A stretch of 64,000 bases of DNA from Callipepla californica brunnescens (lineage: Eukaryota > Chordata > Aves > Galliformes > Odontophoridae). The notes under the pieces were generated by a model. The model was not told the origin of the DNA. It did not search any database and saw only the letters and a program-made list of their open reading frames with translations. This document shows positions 1 through 14,071 of the stretch, in pieces. Location: positions 3,100,001 to 3,164,000 of the forward strand of contig JALIRH010000049.1 in the NCBI GenBank assembly GCA_023055505.1. The letters are read 5' to 3'. Both the position numbers and the translations under genes were made by a program. The first letter of the stretch is position 1, and each line of letters starts with the position of its first letter.

Positions 1-3000
1 GGGGCCTGAGGAATAAATGAGGCACTCGGGATCAATGGGGCCATTGGGATCGATGGGGCCATAGGGATTAATGTGGCCATAGGGATCAATGGGGCCATAG
101 GAATCAATGGGGCCAGAGGAATCGATGGGGCCATAGGGATAGATGAGGCCTTGGAATCAATGGGGCCATTGAACTCAATTGGGTCATAGAGATCAATGGG
201 GCCATAGGGATCAATGGGGTCATAGAACTCAATGGGGCCTCTAGAACTCAATGGGGCCATAGGAATCAATGGGGCCATAGGAATCAATGGGGCCATAGAC
301 ATCAATGGAGCCATAGAACTCAAAGGGGCCATTGGGATCAATGGGGCCATAGAACTCAATGGGGCCATAGAACTCAAAGGGGCCAAAAAAATCAATGGGG
401 CCATAGGACTCAATGGGGTTATAGGGATCAATGGGGCCAAAGGGATCAATAAGGCCATAGGAATCAATGCGGTCATAGAACTCAATGGGGCCATAGGGAT
501 CAATAGTGCCATATGTATCAATGGGGCAATAGGAATCAATGGGGCCATAGGGATCAATGGGGCAATAGGAATTAGTGTGGCCATATGTATGAGTGGGGAC
601 ATAGAACTCAATGGGCCCTAGGGATCAATGGGACCATAGGAATCAATGGGGCCATAGGAATCAGTGGGGCCATAGGAATCAATGGGGCCATAAAAATCAA
701 AGGGCCATAGGAATCAATGGGGCCATAGGGATCAATGGAGCCATAGGGATCAATGGGGCCATAGAACTCAAAGTGGCCATAGGGATCAAGGGGGACATAG
801 GGATCAATGGGGCCAAAGGAATCAATGGGGCAATAGGAACCAGAGGGACCGTAGGAATCAATGGGGCCATAGGGATCTGTGGGGCCATAGTAATCAGTGG
901 GGCCTGAGGAATAAATGAGGCACTCGGGATCAATGGGGCCATAGGGATCGATGGGGCCATAGGGATCAATGTGGCCATAGGGATCAATGGGGCCATAGGA
1001 ATCAATGGGGCCAGAGGAATCGATGGGGCCATAGGGATAGATGAGGCCATAGGAATCAATGGGGCCTTTGAACTCAATTGGGCCATAGAGATCAATGGGG
1101 CCATTGGGATCAATGGGGTCATAGAACTCAATGGGGCCTCTAGAACTCAATGGGGCCATAGGAATCAATGGGACCATAGGAATCAATGGGGCCATAGGAA
1201 TCCATGGGGCCATAGAACTCAAAGGGGCCATAGGGATCAATGGGGCCATAGGGATCAATGGAGCCAAAGAACTCAAAGGAGCCATAGAACTCAATGGGGC
1301 CATAGGGATCAATTGTGCCATTGAACTCAATGGGGCCATAGGGATCAATGGGGCCTTAGGGATCAATGGGGCCATAGAACTCAATGGGGCCATAGGAATC
1401 AGTGGGGCCATAGAACTCAATGGGGCCATAGAACTCAATGGGGCCATAGGGATCAATGGGGTCATAGAACTCAATGGGGCCTCTAGAACTCAATGTGGCC
1501 ATAGGAATTAATGGGGCCATAGGAATCAATGGGGCCATATACATCAATGGAGCCATAGAACTCAAAGGGGCCATTGGGATCAATTGGGCCATAGAACTCA
1601 ATGGGGCCATAGAACTCAAAAGGGCCAAAAAAATCAATGGGGCCATAGGACTCAATGGGGTTATAGGGATCAATGGGGCCAAAGGGATCAATAAGGCCAT
1701 AGGAATCAATGCGGTCATAGAACTCAATGGGGCCTTTGGGATCAATAGTGCCATATGTATCAATGGGGCAATAGGAATCAATGGGGCCATAGGGATCAAT
1801 GGGGCAATAGGAATTAGTGTGGCCATAAATAGGAGTGGGGACATAGAACTCAATGGGCCCTAGGGATCAATGGGACCATAGGAATCAATGATGCCATAGG
1901 AATCAGTGGGGCCAAAAAAATCAATGTGGCCATAAAAATCAATGGGGCCATAGGAATCAATGGGGCCATAGGGATCAATGGAGCCATAGGGATCAATGGG
2001 GCCATAGGGATCAAGGGGGACCTAGGGATCAATGGGGCCAAAGGAATCAATGGGGCAATAGGAATCAGAGGGGCCGTAGGAATCAATGGGGCCATAGGGA
2101 TCAGTGGGGCCATAGTAATCAGTGGGGCCTGAGGAATAAATGAGGCACTCGGGATCAATGGGGCCATAGGGATCGATGGGGCCATAGGGATTAATGTGGC
2201 CATAGGGATCAATGGGGCCATAGGAATCAATGGGGCCAGAGGAATCGATGGGGCCATAGGGATAGATGAGGCCATAGGAATCAATGGGGCCACTGAACTC
2301 AAATGGGCCATAGAGATCAATGGGGCCATAGGGATCAATGGCGTCATAGAACTCAATGGGGCCATAGGAATCAATGGGGCCATAGGAATCAATGGGGCCA
2401 TAGACATCAATGGAGCCATAGAACTCAAAGGATCCATTGGGATCAATGGGGCCATAGAACTCAATGGGGCCATAGAACTCAAAGGGGCCAAAAAAATCAA
2501 TGGGACCATAGGACTCAATGGGGTTATAGGGATCAATGGGGCCAAAGGGATCAATAAGGCCATAGGAATCAATGCGGTCATAGAACTCAATGGGGCCATA
2601 GGGATCAATAGGGCCATATGTATCAATGGGGCAATAGGAATCAAAGGGGCAATAGGGATAAATGAGGCAATAGGAATTAGTGTGGCCATAGATATCAGTG
2701 GACATAGAATTCAATGGGCCCTAGGGATCAATGGGACCATAGGAATCAATGGGGCCATAGGAATCAGTGGGGCCATAGGAATCAATGGGGCCATAAAAAT
2801 CAATGGGGCCATAGGAATCAATGGGGCCATAGGGATCAATGGAGCCATAGGGATCAATGGGGCCATAGAACTCAATGGGGCCATAGGGATCAAGGGGGCC
2901 ATTGGGATCAATGGAGCCAAAGAACTCAAAGGAGCCATAGACCTCAATGGGGCCATTGGGATCAATGGAGCAATAGGGATCAATGGGGCCATAGGGATCA

Positions 3001-3196
3001 ATTGGGCCTAAGGAATCAATGGGGCCAGAGGAATCGATGGGGCCATAGGGATATATGAGTCCATAGGAATCAATGGGGCCATTGAACTCAATTGGGCCAT
3101 AGAGATCAATGGGGCCATAGGGATCAATAAGGCAATAGGAATCCATGTGGCCATAGAAGTCAATGGGGCCATAGGGATCAATGGGCCATATGGATA

Positions 3197-6100
3197 AATG
3201 GGGCAATCGGAATCAATGGGGCCATAGGAATCAATGGGGCCATAGGCATCAATGGAGCCATAGAACTCAAAGGGGCCATTGGGATCATTGGGGCCATAGA
3301 ACTCAATGGAGCCATAGAACTCAAAGGGGCCAAAAAAATCAATGGGGCCATAGGACTCAATGGGGTTATAGGGATCAATGGGGCCAAAGTGATCAATAAG
3401 GCCATAGGAATCAATGCGGTCATAGAACTCAATGGGGCCATAGGGATCAATAGTGCCATATGTATCAATGGGGCAATAGGAATCAATGGGGCCATAGGGA
3501 TCAATGGGGCAATAGGAATTAGTGTGGCCATAGGTATGAGTGGGGACATAGAACTCAATGGGCCCTAGGGATCAATGGGAACATAGGAATCAATGGGGCC
3601 ATAGGAAACAGTGGGGCCATAGGAATCAATGGGGCCATAGAATTCAATGGGGCAATAGGGATCAATGGGGGCCATAGTGATCAATTGGGCCATAGAACTC
3701 AATGGGGCCATAGAACTCAAAGGGGCCAAAAAAATCAATGGGACCATAGGAATCAATGGGACCATAGAACTCAATGGGGCCATAGGAATCAAAGGGGCCA
3801 TAGGAATCAATGGGGCCCTAGAATTCAATGGGGCAATAGGGATCAATGGGGCCATAGGGATCAATGGAGCCAAAGAACTCAAAGGAGCCATAGACCTCAA
3901 TGGGGCCATAGGGATCAATGGAGCCATAGGGATCAAATGGGCCATAGAACTCAATGGGGCCGTAGGAATCAATGTGGACATAGAACTGAAAGGGGCCATA
4001 ATAATCATAGGGGCCATAGGAATCAATGGGGCAATAGGGATCAATGGTGCCATAGAAATCAATGGGGCCATAGGGATCAATGGGGCCATAGGGATCAATT
4101 GGTCCATAGAAGTCCAAAGGGCCATAGGAATCAATGTGGCCATAAGAATCAATGGAGCCATAGGAATCAATGGAGCCATAGAACTCAATGGGGCGATAGG
4201 GATCAATGGGGCCATAGGAATCAATGGGGCCATAGGGATCAATGGGGCCATAGGAATCAATGGCGCCATAGAACTCAATGGGGCCATAGGTATCAATGAG
4301 GCAATAGGAATCAATGGGGACATAGGGAGCAATGGGGCCATAGGGATCAATGTGGCCATAGGGATGAGTGGGGCCATAGGAATCAATGGGGCCATAGGGA
4401 TCAATGTGGCCATAGGGATTTGTGTGGCCATAGGAATCAATGGGGCCATAGGGATCAATGAGGCCATAGGAATCAGTGGGGCCATAGGGATCAATGGGGC
4501 CATAGGGATCAATGGGGCCATAAAGATCGATGGGGCCATAGGAATAGATGGAGCCATAGGAATCAATGGGGCCATAGGGATCAATGTTGCCATAGGGATC
4601 AATGGGGCCATAGGGATCAATGGGGCCATAGGTATCAGTGGGGTCATAGAACTCAGTGGGGCCATAGTGATCAATGGGGCCATAGGGATCAATGGGGCCA
4701 TAGAAATCAATGGGGCCATAGATATCAATGGGTCATTAGAAATTAATGGGGCCGTAGGAATCAATGTGGCCATAGAACTCAATGGGGCAATCGGAATCAA
4801 TGGGGCCATAGGAATCAATGGGGCCATAGGCATCAATGGAGCCATAGAACTCAAAGGGGCCATTGGGATCATTGGGGCCATAGAACTCAATGGAGCCATA
4901 GAACTCAAAGGGGCCAAAAAAATCAATGGGGCCATAGGACTCAATGGGGTTATAGGGATCAATGGGGCCAAAGTGATCAATAAGGCCATAGGAATCAATG
5001 CGGTCATAGAACTCAATGGGGCCATAGGGATCAATAGTGCCATATGTATCAATGGGGCAATAGGAATCAATGGGGCCATAGGGATCAATGGGGCAATAGG
5101 AATTAGTGTGGCCATAGGTATGAGTGGGGACATAGAACTCAATGGGCCCTAGGGATCAATGGGAACATAGGAATCAATGGGGCCATAGGAAACAGTGGGG
5201 CCATAGGAATCAATGGGGCCATAGAATTCAATGGGGCAATAGGGATCAATGGGGGCCATAGTGATCAATTGGGCCATAGAACTCAATGGGGCCATAGAAC
5301 TCAAAGGGGCCAAAAAAATCAATGGGACCATAGGAATCAATGGGACCATAGAACTCAATGGGGCCATAGGAATCAAAGGGGCCATAGGAATCAATGGGGC
5401 CCTAGAATTCAATGGGGCAATAGGGATCAATGGGGCCATAGGGATCAATGGAGCCAAAGAACTCAAAGGAGCCATAGACCTCAATGGGGCCATAGGGATC
5501 AATGGAGCCATAGGGATCAAATGGGCCATAGAACTCAATGGGGCCGTAGGAATCAATGTGGACATAGAACTGAAAGGGGCCATAATAATCATAGGGGCCA
5601 TAGGAATCAATGGGGCAATAGGGATCAATGGTGCCATAGAAATCAATGGGGCCATAGGGATCAATGGGGCCATAGGGATCAATTGGTCCATAGAAGTCCA
5701 AAGGGCCATAGGAATCAATGTGGCCATAAGAATCAATGGAGCCATAGGAATCAATGGAGCCATAGAACTCAATGGGGCGATAGGGATCAATGGGGCCATA
5801 GGAATCAATGGGGCCATAGGGATCAATGGGGCCATAGGAATCAATGGCGCCATAGAACTCAATGGGGCCATAGGTATCAATGAGGCAATAGGAATCAATG
5901 GGGACATAGGGAGCAATGGGGCCATAGGGATCAATGTGGCCATAGGGATGAGTGGGGCCATAGGAATCAATGGGGCCATAGGGATCAATGTGGCCATAGG
6001 GATTTGTGTGGCCATAGGAATCAATGGGGCCATAGGGATCAATGAGGCCATAGGAATCAGTGGGGCCATAGGGATCAATGGGGCCATAGGGATCAATGGT

Positions 6101-6370
6101 GCCATAAAGATCGATGGGGCCATAGGAATAGATGGAGCCATAGGAATCAATGGGGCCATAGGGATCAATGTTGCCATAGGGATCAATGGGGCCATAGGGA
6201 TCAATGGGGCCATAGGTATCAGTGGGGTCATAGAACTCAGTGGGGCCATAGTGATCAATGGGGCCATAGGGATCAATGGGGCCATAGAAATCAATGGGGC
6301 CATAGATATCAATGGGTCATTAGAAATTAATGGGGCCGTAGGAATCAATGTGGCCATAGAACTCAATGGG
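3197..6370. repeat. Two tandem copies of a 1,584-bp higher-order unit (88 x 18 bp)
   Basis: Sequence from about 3197 to 4788 recurs 1,584 bp downstream (4781 to 6372) almost without change; one visible difference is G versus T near 4510/6094. The left boundary is sharp (the context before GGGGCAATCGG differs at 3196) and the copies diverge at 4789/6373. Near-identity points to a recent unequal exchange or an assembly duplication. Confidence 0.9.
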
Positions 6371-7410
6371 GCCATAGGGATCAATGGTGCCATAGAAATC
6401 AATGGGGCCGTAGAACTCAATGGGGCCGTAGAACTCAATGGGGCCATAGAGATAAATGGGACCATAAGAATAAATGGGGCCATAGGGATCAATGGGGCCA
6501 TAGGGATCAATGTGGCCATAGGGATGAGTGGGGCCATAGTAATCAATGGGGCCGTAGGGATCAATGAGGCCATAGGAATCAGTGGGGCCATAGGGATCAA
6601 TGGGGCCATAGGGATCAATTGGGCCGTTGCAGTCAGTGGGGCCATATAGATCGATGGGGCTATAAGAATAAATGGGGCCAGAGGAATCAATGGGGCCATT
6701 GGGTCAATGTGGCCATAGGGATCAATGGGGCCAGAGGGATCAATGGGGCCATAGGAATCAATGGAGCCATAGAACTTAATGTGGCCATAGGGATCAATGG
6801 GACCATAAAAATCAATGGGGCCATTGGAATAAATGGGGCCATAGGAACCAATGGGAACACAGGAATCAGTTGGGCCATAGGAATCAATAAGGCCATGGAA
6901 CTCAATGTGGCCGTTGGGATCAATCCGGCCATAGAACTCAATGGGGCCATAGGGATTAATGGGACCATAGGGACTAATGGGGCCATAGAACTCATTGTGG
7001 CAATAGGAATCAATGTGGCCATAGAACTCACTAAATGGTGCCTTAGGAATAAATGGGGACAGAGAACTCAATGGGGCCATAGGTATCAATAACGACATAG
7101 GGATCAATGGAGCCATAGGGATCAATGGAGCCAAAGAACTCGAAGGAGCCATAGAACTCACTGGGGTCATAATGATCAATGGGGATATAGGGATCAATTG
7201 GGCCATAGAACTCAAAGGGGCCATAGGAATCAATGTGGCCATAGAACTGAAAGGGGTAATAATAACAAATGGGGCCATAGGAATCAGTGGGGCCATAGTA
7301 ATCAATGTGGCCACAGCGATCAATGGGACCGTAGGAATCAATGGGGCCATAGAACTCAATGGGGCCATAGAACTCAATGGAGCCATAGAACTCAATGGGG
7401 CCATAGGGAT
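5686..7410. repeat. Left copy of a longer duplicated block in the 18-bp array
   Basis: Irregular units here recur at about 8999-10795. Examples are the phrase around 5690 that breaks the pattern with GAAGTCCAAAGGGCC and the 6619-7092 stretch. The offset is 3,313 bp at the left side and 3,385 bp further right, so units were gained or lost after duplication. Confidence 0.8.
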
Positions 7411-8998
7411 CAATGGGACCATAAAAATAAATGGGGCCATAGGAATCAATGGGCCCATAGAACTCAAAGGGACCATAGGACTCAATGGGGCCATAGAACT
7501 CAAAGGGGCCATAGGCATCAATGGGACCCTAGGAATCAATGGGGCCATAGGAATCAATGGGGCCATAGGGATCAATGGGGCTATAGGGATCAATGGGGCT
7601 ATAGTGATCAAAGTGGCCATAGGAATCAGTGCGGCCATAGAACTCAATGGGGCCATAGAAATCAGTGGGGCCATAGGGATCAATTGGGCCATAGAACTCA
7701 AGGGGCCTTAGGAATCAATGTGGCCATAGAACTGAAAGGGGTAATAATAATAAATGGGGCCATAGGTATCAAGGGGCAATAGGGATCAATGGGACCATAG
7801 GAATCAATGGGGCCATAGGGATCAATGGGGCCATAGAACTCAGTGGGACCATAGGAATCAATGGGGCCTTAGGGATCAATGGGGCCATAGGGATCAATTG
7901 GGCCATAGAACTCAAAGGGGCCATAGGAATCAATGTGGCCACAAAAATCAATGGGGCCATAAGAATCAATGGAGCCATAGGAATCAATGGAGGCATAGAA
8001 CTCAATGGGGCCATAGGGATGAATGGGGACATAGGGATCAATGGGGACATAGGGATCAATTGGGCCATAGAACTCAATGGGGCCATAGAAATCAATGGGG
8101 CCATAGGAATCAAAAGGGCCATAGAACTCAAAGGGGCCTTAGGAATCAATGGAGCCATAGAACTCAATGAAGCCATAGAACTAAAAGGGTCCATAGGGAT
8201 CAATGGGACCTTAGGGAACAATGGGGCAAGAGGGATCAATGGGACCATAGGGATCAATGGGACCATAGGAATCAATGCGTCCATAGAACTCAATGAGGCC
8301 ATAGGGATCAATGGAACCATAGGAATCAATGGGGCCATAGGGATCATTAAGGACATAGGGATCAATGGGGCCATAGGAATCGATGGGGCCATAGGAATCA
8401 ATGGGGCCATAGGGATCAGTGGGACCATAGGAATCAATGGGGCCATAGGAATCGATGGGAATATAGGGATCAGTGGGGCCATAGGAATCAATGGGGCCAT
8501 AGTCATCCATGGGGCCATTGGAATCAATGGGGCCATAGAACTCAATGGAGCCATAGGGATCAAATGGGCCATAGGAATCAATGGGGCCATAGGGATCAAT
8601 GGGGCCTTAGGTATCAATGGAACCACAGGAATCAATTGGGCCATAGGGATCATTGGGGACATAGGGATCAATGGGGCCATAGGAATCGATGGGGCCATAG
8701 GAATCAATGGGGCCATAGGGATCAATGGGACCATAGGAATCGATGGGAAATTAGGGATCAGTGGGGCCATAGGAATCAATGGGGCCATAGTCATCAATTG
8801 GGCCATTGGAATCAATGGGGCCATAGGACACAATGGAGCCATAGGGATCAATTGGGCCATAGGAATCAATGGGGCCATAGGGATAAATGGGGACATAGGG
8901 ATCAATGGGGCCATAGGGATCGATGGGACCATAGGAATCAATGGGGTCTTAGAGATCAATGCGGCCATAGGGATCAATGGGGCCATAGGGATCAATTG

Positions 8999-10795
8999 GT
9001 CCATAGAAGTCCAAAGGGCCATAGGAGTCAATGTGGCCATAAGAATCAATGGAGCCATAGGAATCAATGGAGCCATAGAACTCAATGGGGCGATAGGGAT
9101 CAATGGGGCCATAGGAATCAATGGGGCCATAGGGATCAATGGGGCCATAGGAATCAATGGCGCCATAGAACTCAATGGGGCCATAGGTATCAATGAGGCA
9201 ATAGGAATCAATGGGGACATAGGGATCAATGGGGCCATAGGGATCAATGTGGCCATAGGGATGAGTGGGGCCATAGGAATCAATGGGGCCATAGGGATCA
9301 ATGTGGCCATAGGGATTAGTGGGGCCATAGGAATCAATGGGGCCATAGGTATCAATGAGGCAATAGGAATCAATGGGGACATAGGGATCAATGGGGCCAT
9401 AGGGATCAATGTGGCCATAGGGATGAGTGGGGCCATAGGAATCAATGGGGCCATAGGGATCAATGGGGCCATAGGGATCAATGTTGCCATAGGGATCAAT
9501 GGGGCCGTAGGGATCAATGGGGCCATAGGTATCAGTGGGGCCATCGGAATCAATGGGGCCATAGAACTCAATGAGGCCATAGGGATCAATAGGACCATAG
9601 GGATCAATGGGACAATAGGAATCAAAGGGGCCATAGGAATCAGTGGGGCCATAGAACTCAGTGGGGCCATAGTGATCAATGGGGCCATAGGGATCAATGG
9701 GGCCATAGAAATCAATGGGGCCATAGATATCAATGGGTCATTAGAACTCAATGGGGCCATAGGGATCAATGTTGCCATAGAAATCAATGGGGCCGTAGAA
9801 CTCAATGGGGCCGTAGAACTCAATGGGGCCTTAGAGATAAATGGGACCATAAGAATAAATGGGGCCATAGGGATCAATGGGGCCATAGGGATCAATGTGG
9901 CCATAGGGATGAGTGGGGCCATAGTAATCAATGGGGCCGTAGGGATCAATGAGGCCATAGGAATCAGTGGGGCCATAGGGATCAATGGGGCCATAGGGAT
10001 CAATTGGGCCGTTGTAGTCAGTGGGGCCATATAGATCGATGGGGCTATAAGAATAAATGGGGCCAGAGGAATCAATGGGGCCATTGGGTCAATGTGGCCA
10101 TAGGGATCAATGGGGCCATAGGAATCAATGGGGCCATAGGAATCAATGGAGCCATAGAACTTAATGTGGCCATAGGGATCAATGGGACCATAAAAATCAA
10201 TGGGGCCATTGGAATAAATGGGGCCATAGGAACCAATGGGAACATAGGAATCAGTGGGGCCAGAGGAATCAATAAGGCCATGGAACTCAATGTGGCCGTT
10301 GGGATCAATCCGGCCATAGAACTCAATGGGGCCATAGGGATTAATGGGGCCATAGGGACTAATGGGGCCATAGAACTCATTGTGGCCATAGGAATCAATG
10401 TGGCCATAGAACTCACTAAATGGTGCCTTAGGAATAAATGGGGACAGAGAACTCAATGGGGCCATAGGTATCAATAACGACATAGGGATCAATGGAGCCA
10501 TAGGGATCAATGTAGCCAAAGAACTCGAAGGAGCCATAGAACTCAGTGTGGCCATAATGATCAATGGGGATATAGGGATCAATTGGGCCATAGAACTCAA
10601 AGGGGCCATAGGAATCAATGTGGCCATAGAACTGAAAGGGGTAATAATGACAAATGGGGCCATAGGAATCAGTGGGGCCATAGTAATCAATGTGGCCACA
10701 GCGATCAATGGGACCGTAGGAATCAATGGGGCCATAGAACTCAATGGGGCCATAGAACTCAATGGAGCCATAGAACTCAATGGGGCCATAGGGAT
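8999..10795. repeat. Right copy of the longer duplicated block in the 18-bp array
   Basis: Partner of 5686-7410. It shares the same rare unit variants in the same order, for example the segment whose translated frame begins MGRCSQWGH at both 6619 and 10004. It has more base differences than the 1,584-bp duplication and so looks older. Confidence 0.8.
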
Positions 10796-13528
10796 CAATG
10801 GGGTAATAGGGATCAATGAGACCATAGGAATCAATGGGATCATAGGGATCAATGGGACCATAGGAATCAGTGGGGCCATAGGAATCAGTGGGGCCATAGG
10901 AATCAATGGAGCCATAGAACTCATTGGGGCCATAGGGATCAATGGGACCTTAGAAATCAATGGGGCCTTAGCGATCAATGGCGCCATAGGGATCAATGGG
11001 GCCACAGGGATCGATGGGGCAATTGGGATCAATGGGGCCATAGAGATCAATGGGGCCACAGGGATCGATGGGGCAATTGGGATCAAAGGGGCCATAGAGA
11101 TCAATGGGGCCATAGGAATCAATGGGACCATATAAATCGAAGGGGCCATAGGAATCAGTGGGGCTATAGGATTGAATGGAGCCATAGAACTCAATCGAGC
11201 CATAGAACTCAATGGGGCCATAGGGATCAATGGCGCCATAGGGATCAATGGGGCCACAGGGATCGATGGGGCCATAGGGACCAAAGGGGCCATAGGGATA
11301 AATGGGGCCACAGGGATCGATTGGGCCATAGGGATCAATGGGGCCATAGAGATCAATGGGGCCTTAGGAATCAATGGAGCCACAGAACTCAATGGGGCCA
11401 TAGGGATCAATGGGGCCATAGGAATCAATGGAAACATAGGAAACAATGGAAACATAGGAATCAATGTGGCCATAGGGATCAATGGGGCCATAGGAATCAA
11501 TGGGGCTATAGGAATCAATGGAGCCATAGAACTTAATGTGGCCATAGGGATCAATGGCACCATAAAAATCAATGGGGCCTTAGGGATCAATGGGACCTTA
11601 GGAATCAATGGGGCCATAGAACTCAATGGGGCCATAGGAATCAATGAAGCCATAGGAATCAACGGGGCCATAGAACTCAATGGGGCCATAGGGATCAATG
11701 GAACGATAGGAATCATAGGGTCCTTAGGGATCAATGGGGCCATAGAGATCAATGGGGCCATAGTGATCAATGGGGCCATAGAACTCAATGGGACCATTAT
11801 AATCAAAGGAGCCATAGAACTCAATGGGGCCATAGGGATCAATGGAGCCATAGAACTCAATGGGGCCATAGGGATCAATTGGGCCATAGAACTCAAAGGG
11901 GCCATAGGAATCAGTGGGGCCATAGGAATAAGTGAGGCCATTGAAATCAATGGGGCCATAGGAATCAAAGGGGCCATAGAACTCAATGGGACAATAGGGA
12001 TCAATGGGACCATAGGAATCAGTGGGGCCATAGGAATCAGTGGGGCCATAGCAATCAATGGAGCCATAGAAGTCAATCGAGTCATAGAACTCAATGGGGC
12101 CATAGGGATCAATGGGACCTTAGAAATCAATGGGGACTTAGGGATCAATGGGGCCATAGGGATCAATTGGGCCACAGGGATCGATGGGGCAATAGGGATC
12201 AATGGGGCCATAGAGATCAATGGGGCCATAGGAATCAATGGTACCTTAGGAATCGAAGGGGCCATAGGAATCAGTGGGGCCATAGGAATCAATGGAGCCT
12301 TAGAACTCAATCGAGCCATAGAACTCAATGGGGCCATAGGGATCAACGGGACCTTAGGAATCAATGGGGCCATAGGGACCAATGGGGCCACAGGGATCGA
12401 TTGGGCCATAGGGATCAATGAGGCCATAGAGATCGATTGGGCCATAGGGATCAATGGTGCCATAGAGATCAATGGGGCCATAGGGATCAATGGGGCCATA
12501 GGAATCAATGGAGCCATAGAACTCAATGGGGTCATAGGGATCAATGGGGCCATACAACTCAAAGGGGCCATAGGAATTAATGTGGCCATAGGGATCAATG
12601 TGGCCATAGGAATCAATGGGGCTATAGGAATCAATGGATCATAGGGATCATTGGGGCCATAGAACTCAAAGGGGCCATAGGAATCAATGTGGCCATAGGA
12701 ATCAATGGGGCCATAGAACTCAATGTGGCCATAGAACTCAATGGGGCCATAGGAATCAATGGGGTCATAGGGATCAATTGAACCATAGAACTCAATGGGG
12801 TCGTAGAGATCAATGGGACCATAGGATCAAAGGGACTTTTGGAATCAATGGGGCCATAGGGATCAATGGGACCATAGGAATCAATGGGGCCATAGTCATC
12901 AATGGGGCAATTAGAATCAGTGGGGCCATAGGACTCAATGGAGCCATAGAACTCAAAGGGGCCATAGAACTCAATAGGGCCATGGGGATCAATGGGGCCA
13001 TAGTAATCAGTGGGGCCATAGGGATCAATTGGGCCATAGGAATCGATGGCACCATAGGGATCAATGGGGCCATAGAAATCAAAGTGGCCATCGAAATCAA
13101 TGGGGCCATATAACTCAATGAGGCCATAGGAATCAATGGAGCCATAGGGATCCATGCGGCCATAGAACTCAATGGGGCCTTAGGGATCAATGGGACCTTT
13201 GGAATCAATGGGGCCATAGTGATCAATGGGGCCATAGCGATCAATGGAGCCATAGAACTCAATGGAGCCATAGAACTCAATGGGGCCATAGGAAATCAAT
13301 GGAGCCATAGGGATCAATGGGGCCATAGAACTCATAGGGGCCATAGGAATCAATGTGGCCATAGAACTCAATGGGGCCATAAAAATCAATGGGGCCATAG
13401 GAATCAATTGGGACATAGAAGTCAATGGGGCCATAGGAATCAATGGAGCCATAGAACTCAATGCTGCCATAGAACTCAATGGGGCCATAGGGATCAATGG
13501 GGACAATAGGGATCAATGGGGTCATAGG

Positions 13529-13789
13529 TGTCGTGGTTTTATGATTTTTTGGTAATGGTATTCCACATCATGGCATCATGTAGTGCATTGGGATTCAGGA
13601 AGAACTACATTCCCCAGAGGACTTTGCAATGCTTTGTTTTTTTTTCACGTGTTTTCCGCTCAGAGGGAACAGATAAAAACCCTCTGCGGTCACGGGACGT
13701 TCTCTCTCTTTCCTCTAGGATCACTTAGGAGTGGGTGCTCGCTGCCGTCCGCCTTCAGCGTTAGCGCAAGGCCTTCGGTTTATCGGGCA

Positions 13790-13826
<37 letters not shown>

Positions 13827-14067
13827 ACTCGTTTTGTTTGATTAATTAGGCTTAATTCAAATTGTATTGCATTATGTTGTGTTATTTACTTCCTGATGTC
13901 TTATTTAGTAAATTAGCTTTTCCCCCTCAGATCGTTGCCGCTGTTTTGTTTTGGGGCTTATTTCCTTTTTTCCCTTTCCCCCTTCTCCCTGTCCGGGGTG
14001 TGGGCCTGTGGGTCTCCTTCCTCGGTTGTTGCGGGGCCGGGCTGAACCGGCCCACAAACCCCTGATA
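13529..14067 (+). repeat. 5' LTR
   Basis: It begins TGTCGTGG and ends near GATA (GACA in the 3' copy), four bases before the PBS. A TATA-like ATAAAAACC lies at 13673, shared with the 3' LTR at the equivalent place, and a CT microsatellite at 13789-13828. The block with GTTAGCG and AAGGCCTTCGGTTTATCGG is common to both LTRs. Compared with the 3' LTR it lacks roughly 70 bp of U3 and has a different, longer pyrimidine-rich U5 end. Confidence 0.88.
13671..13681 (+). promoter_or_regulatory. TATA-like box of the 5' LTR
   Basis: AGATAAAAACC is conserved at the matching position of the 3' LTR (19551-19561), preceded in both by CGCTCAGAGGGAAC. It is the natural candidate for the U3 promoter. Confidence 0.5.
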
Positions 14068-14071
14068 TTTT

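Larger units (their letters stand above)
1..13528. repeat. 18-bp minisatellite/satellite array (about 750 units)
   Basis: The unit is GGGGCCATAGGGATCAAT with recurring variants such as ATAGGAATC, ATAGAACTC, GTGGCC, GGAGCC and GGGACC. The array is open at the left window edge and stops inside a unit at the 5' LTR. Because 18 is a multiple of three, four of the six frames stay open for hundreds of codons: hexapeptides GAIGIN and GHRDQW on plus, LIPMAP and IDPYGP on minus. The other two frames meet TAG or TGA in every canonical unit. The canonical unit has no CpG, two G-runs, a GGCC and a GATC. I see no interspersed element inside the array. Confidence 0.97.

Noticed and set aside
7769..12634. 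1,621-codon minus-strand ORF and other giant ORFs in the satellite
   Set aside because: They are produced by the 18-bp period. Several frames are open at once on both strands and no start, splice or promoter context supports translation.
1..13528. CRISPR-like regular repeats
   Set aside because: The units are contiguous, with no unique spacers, in eukaryotic DNA.
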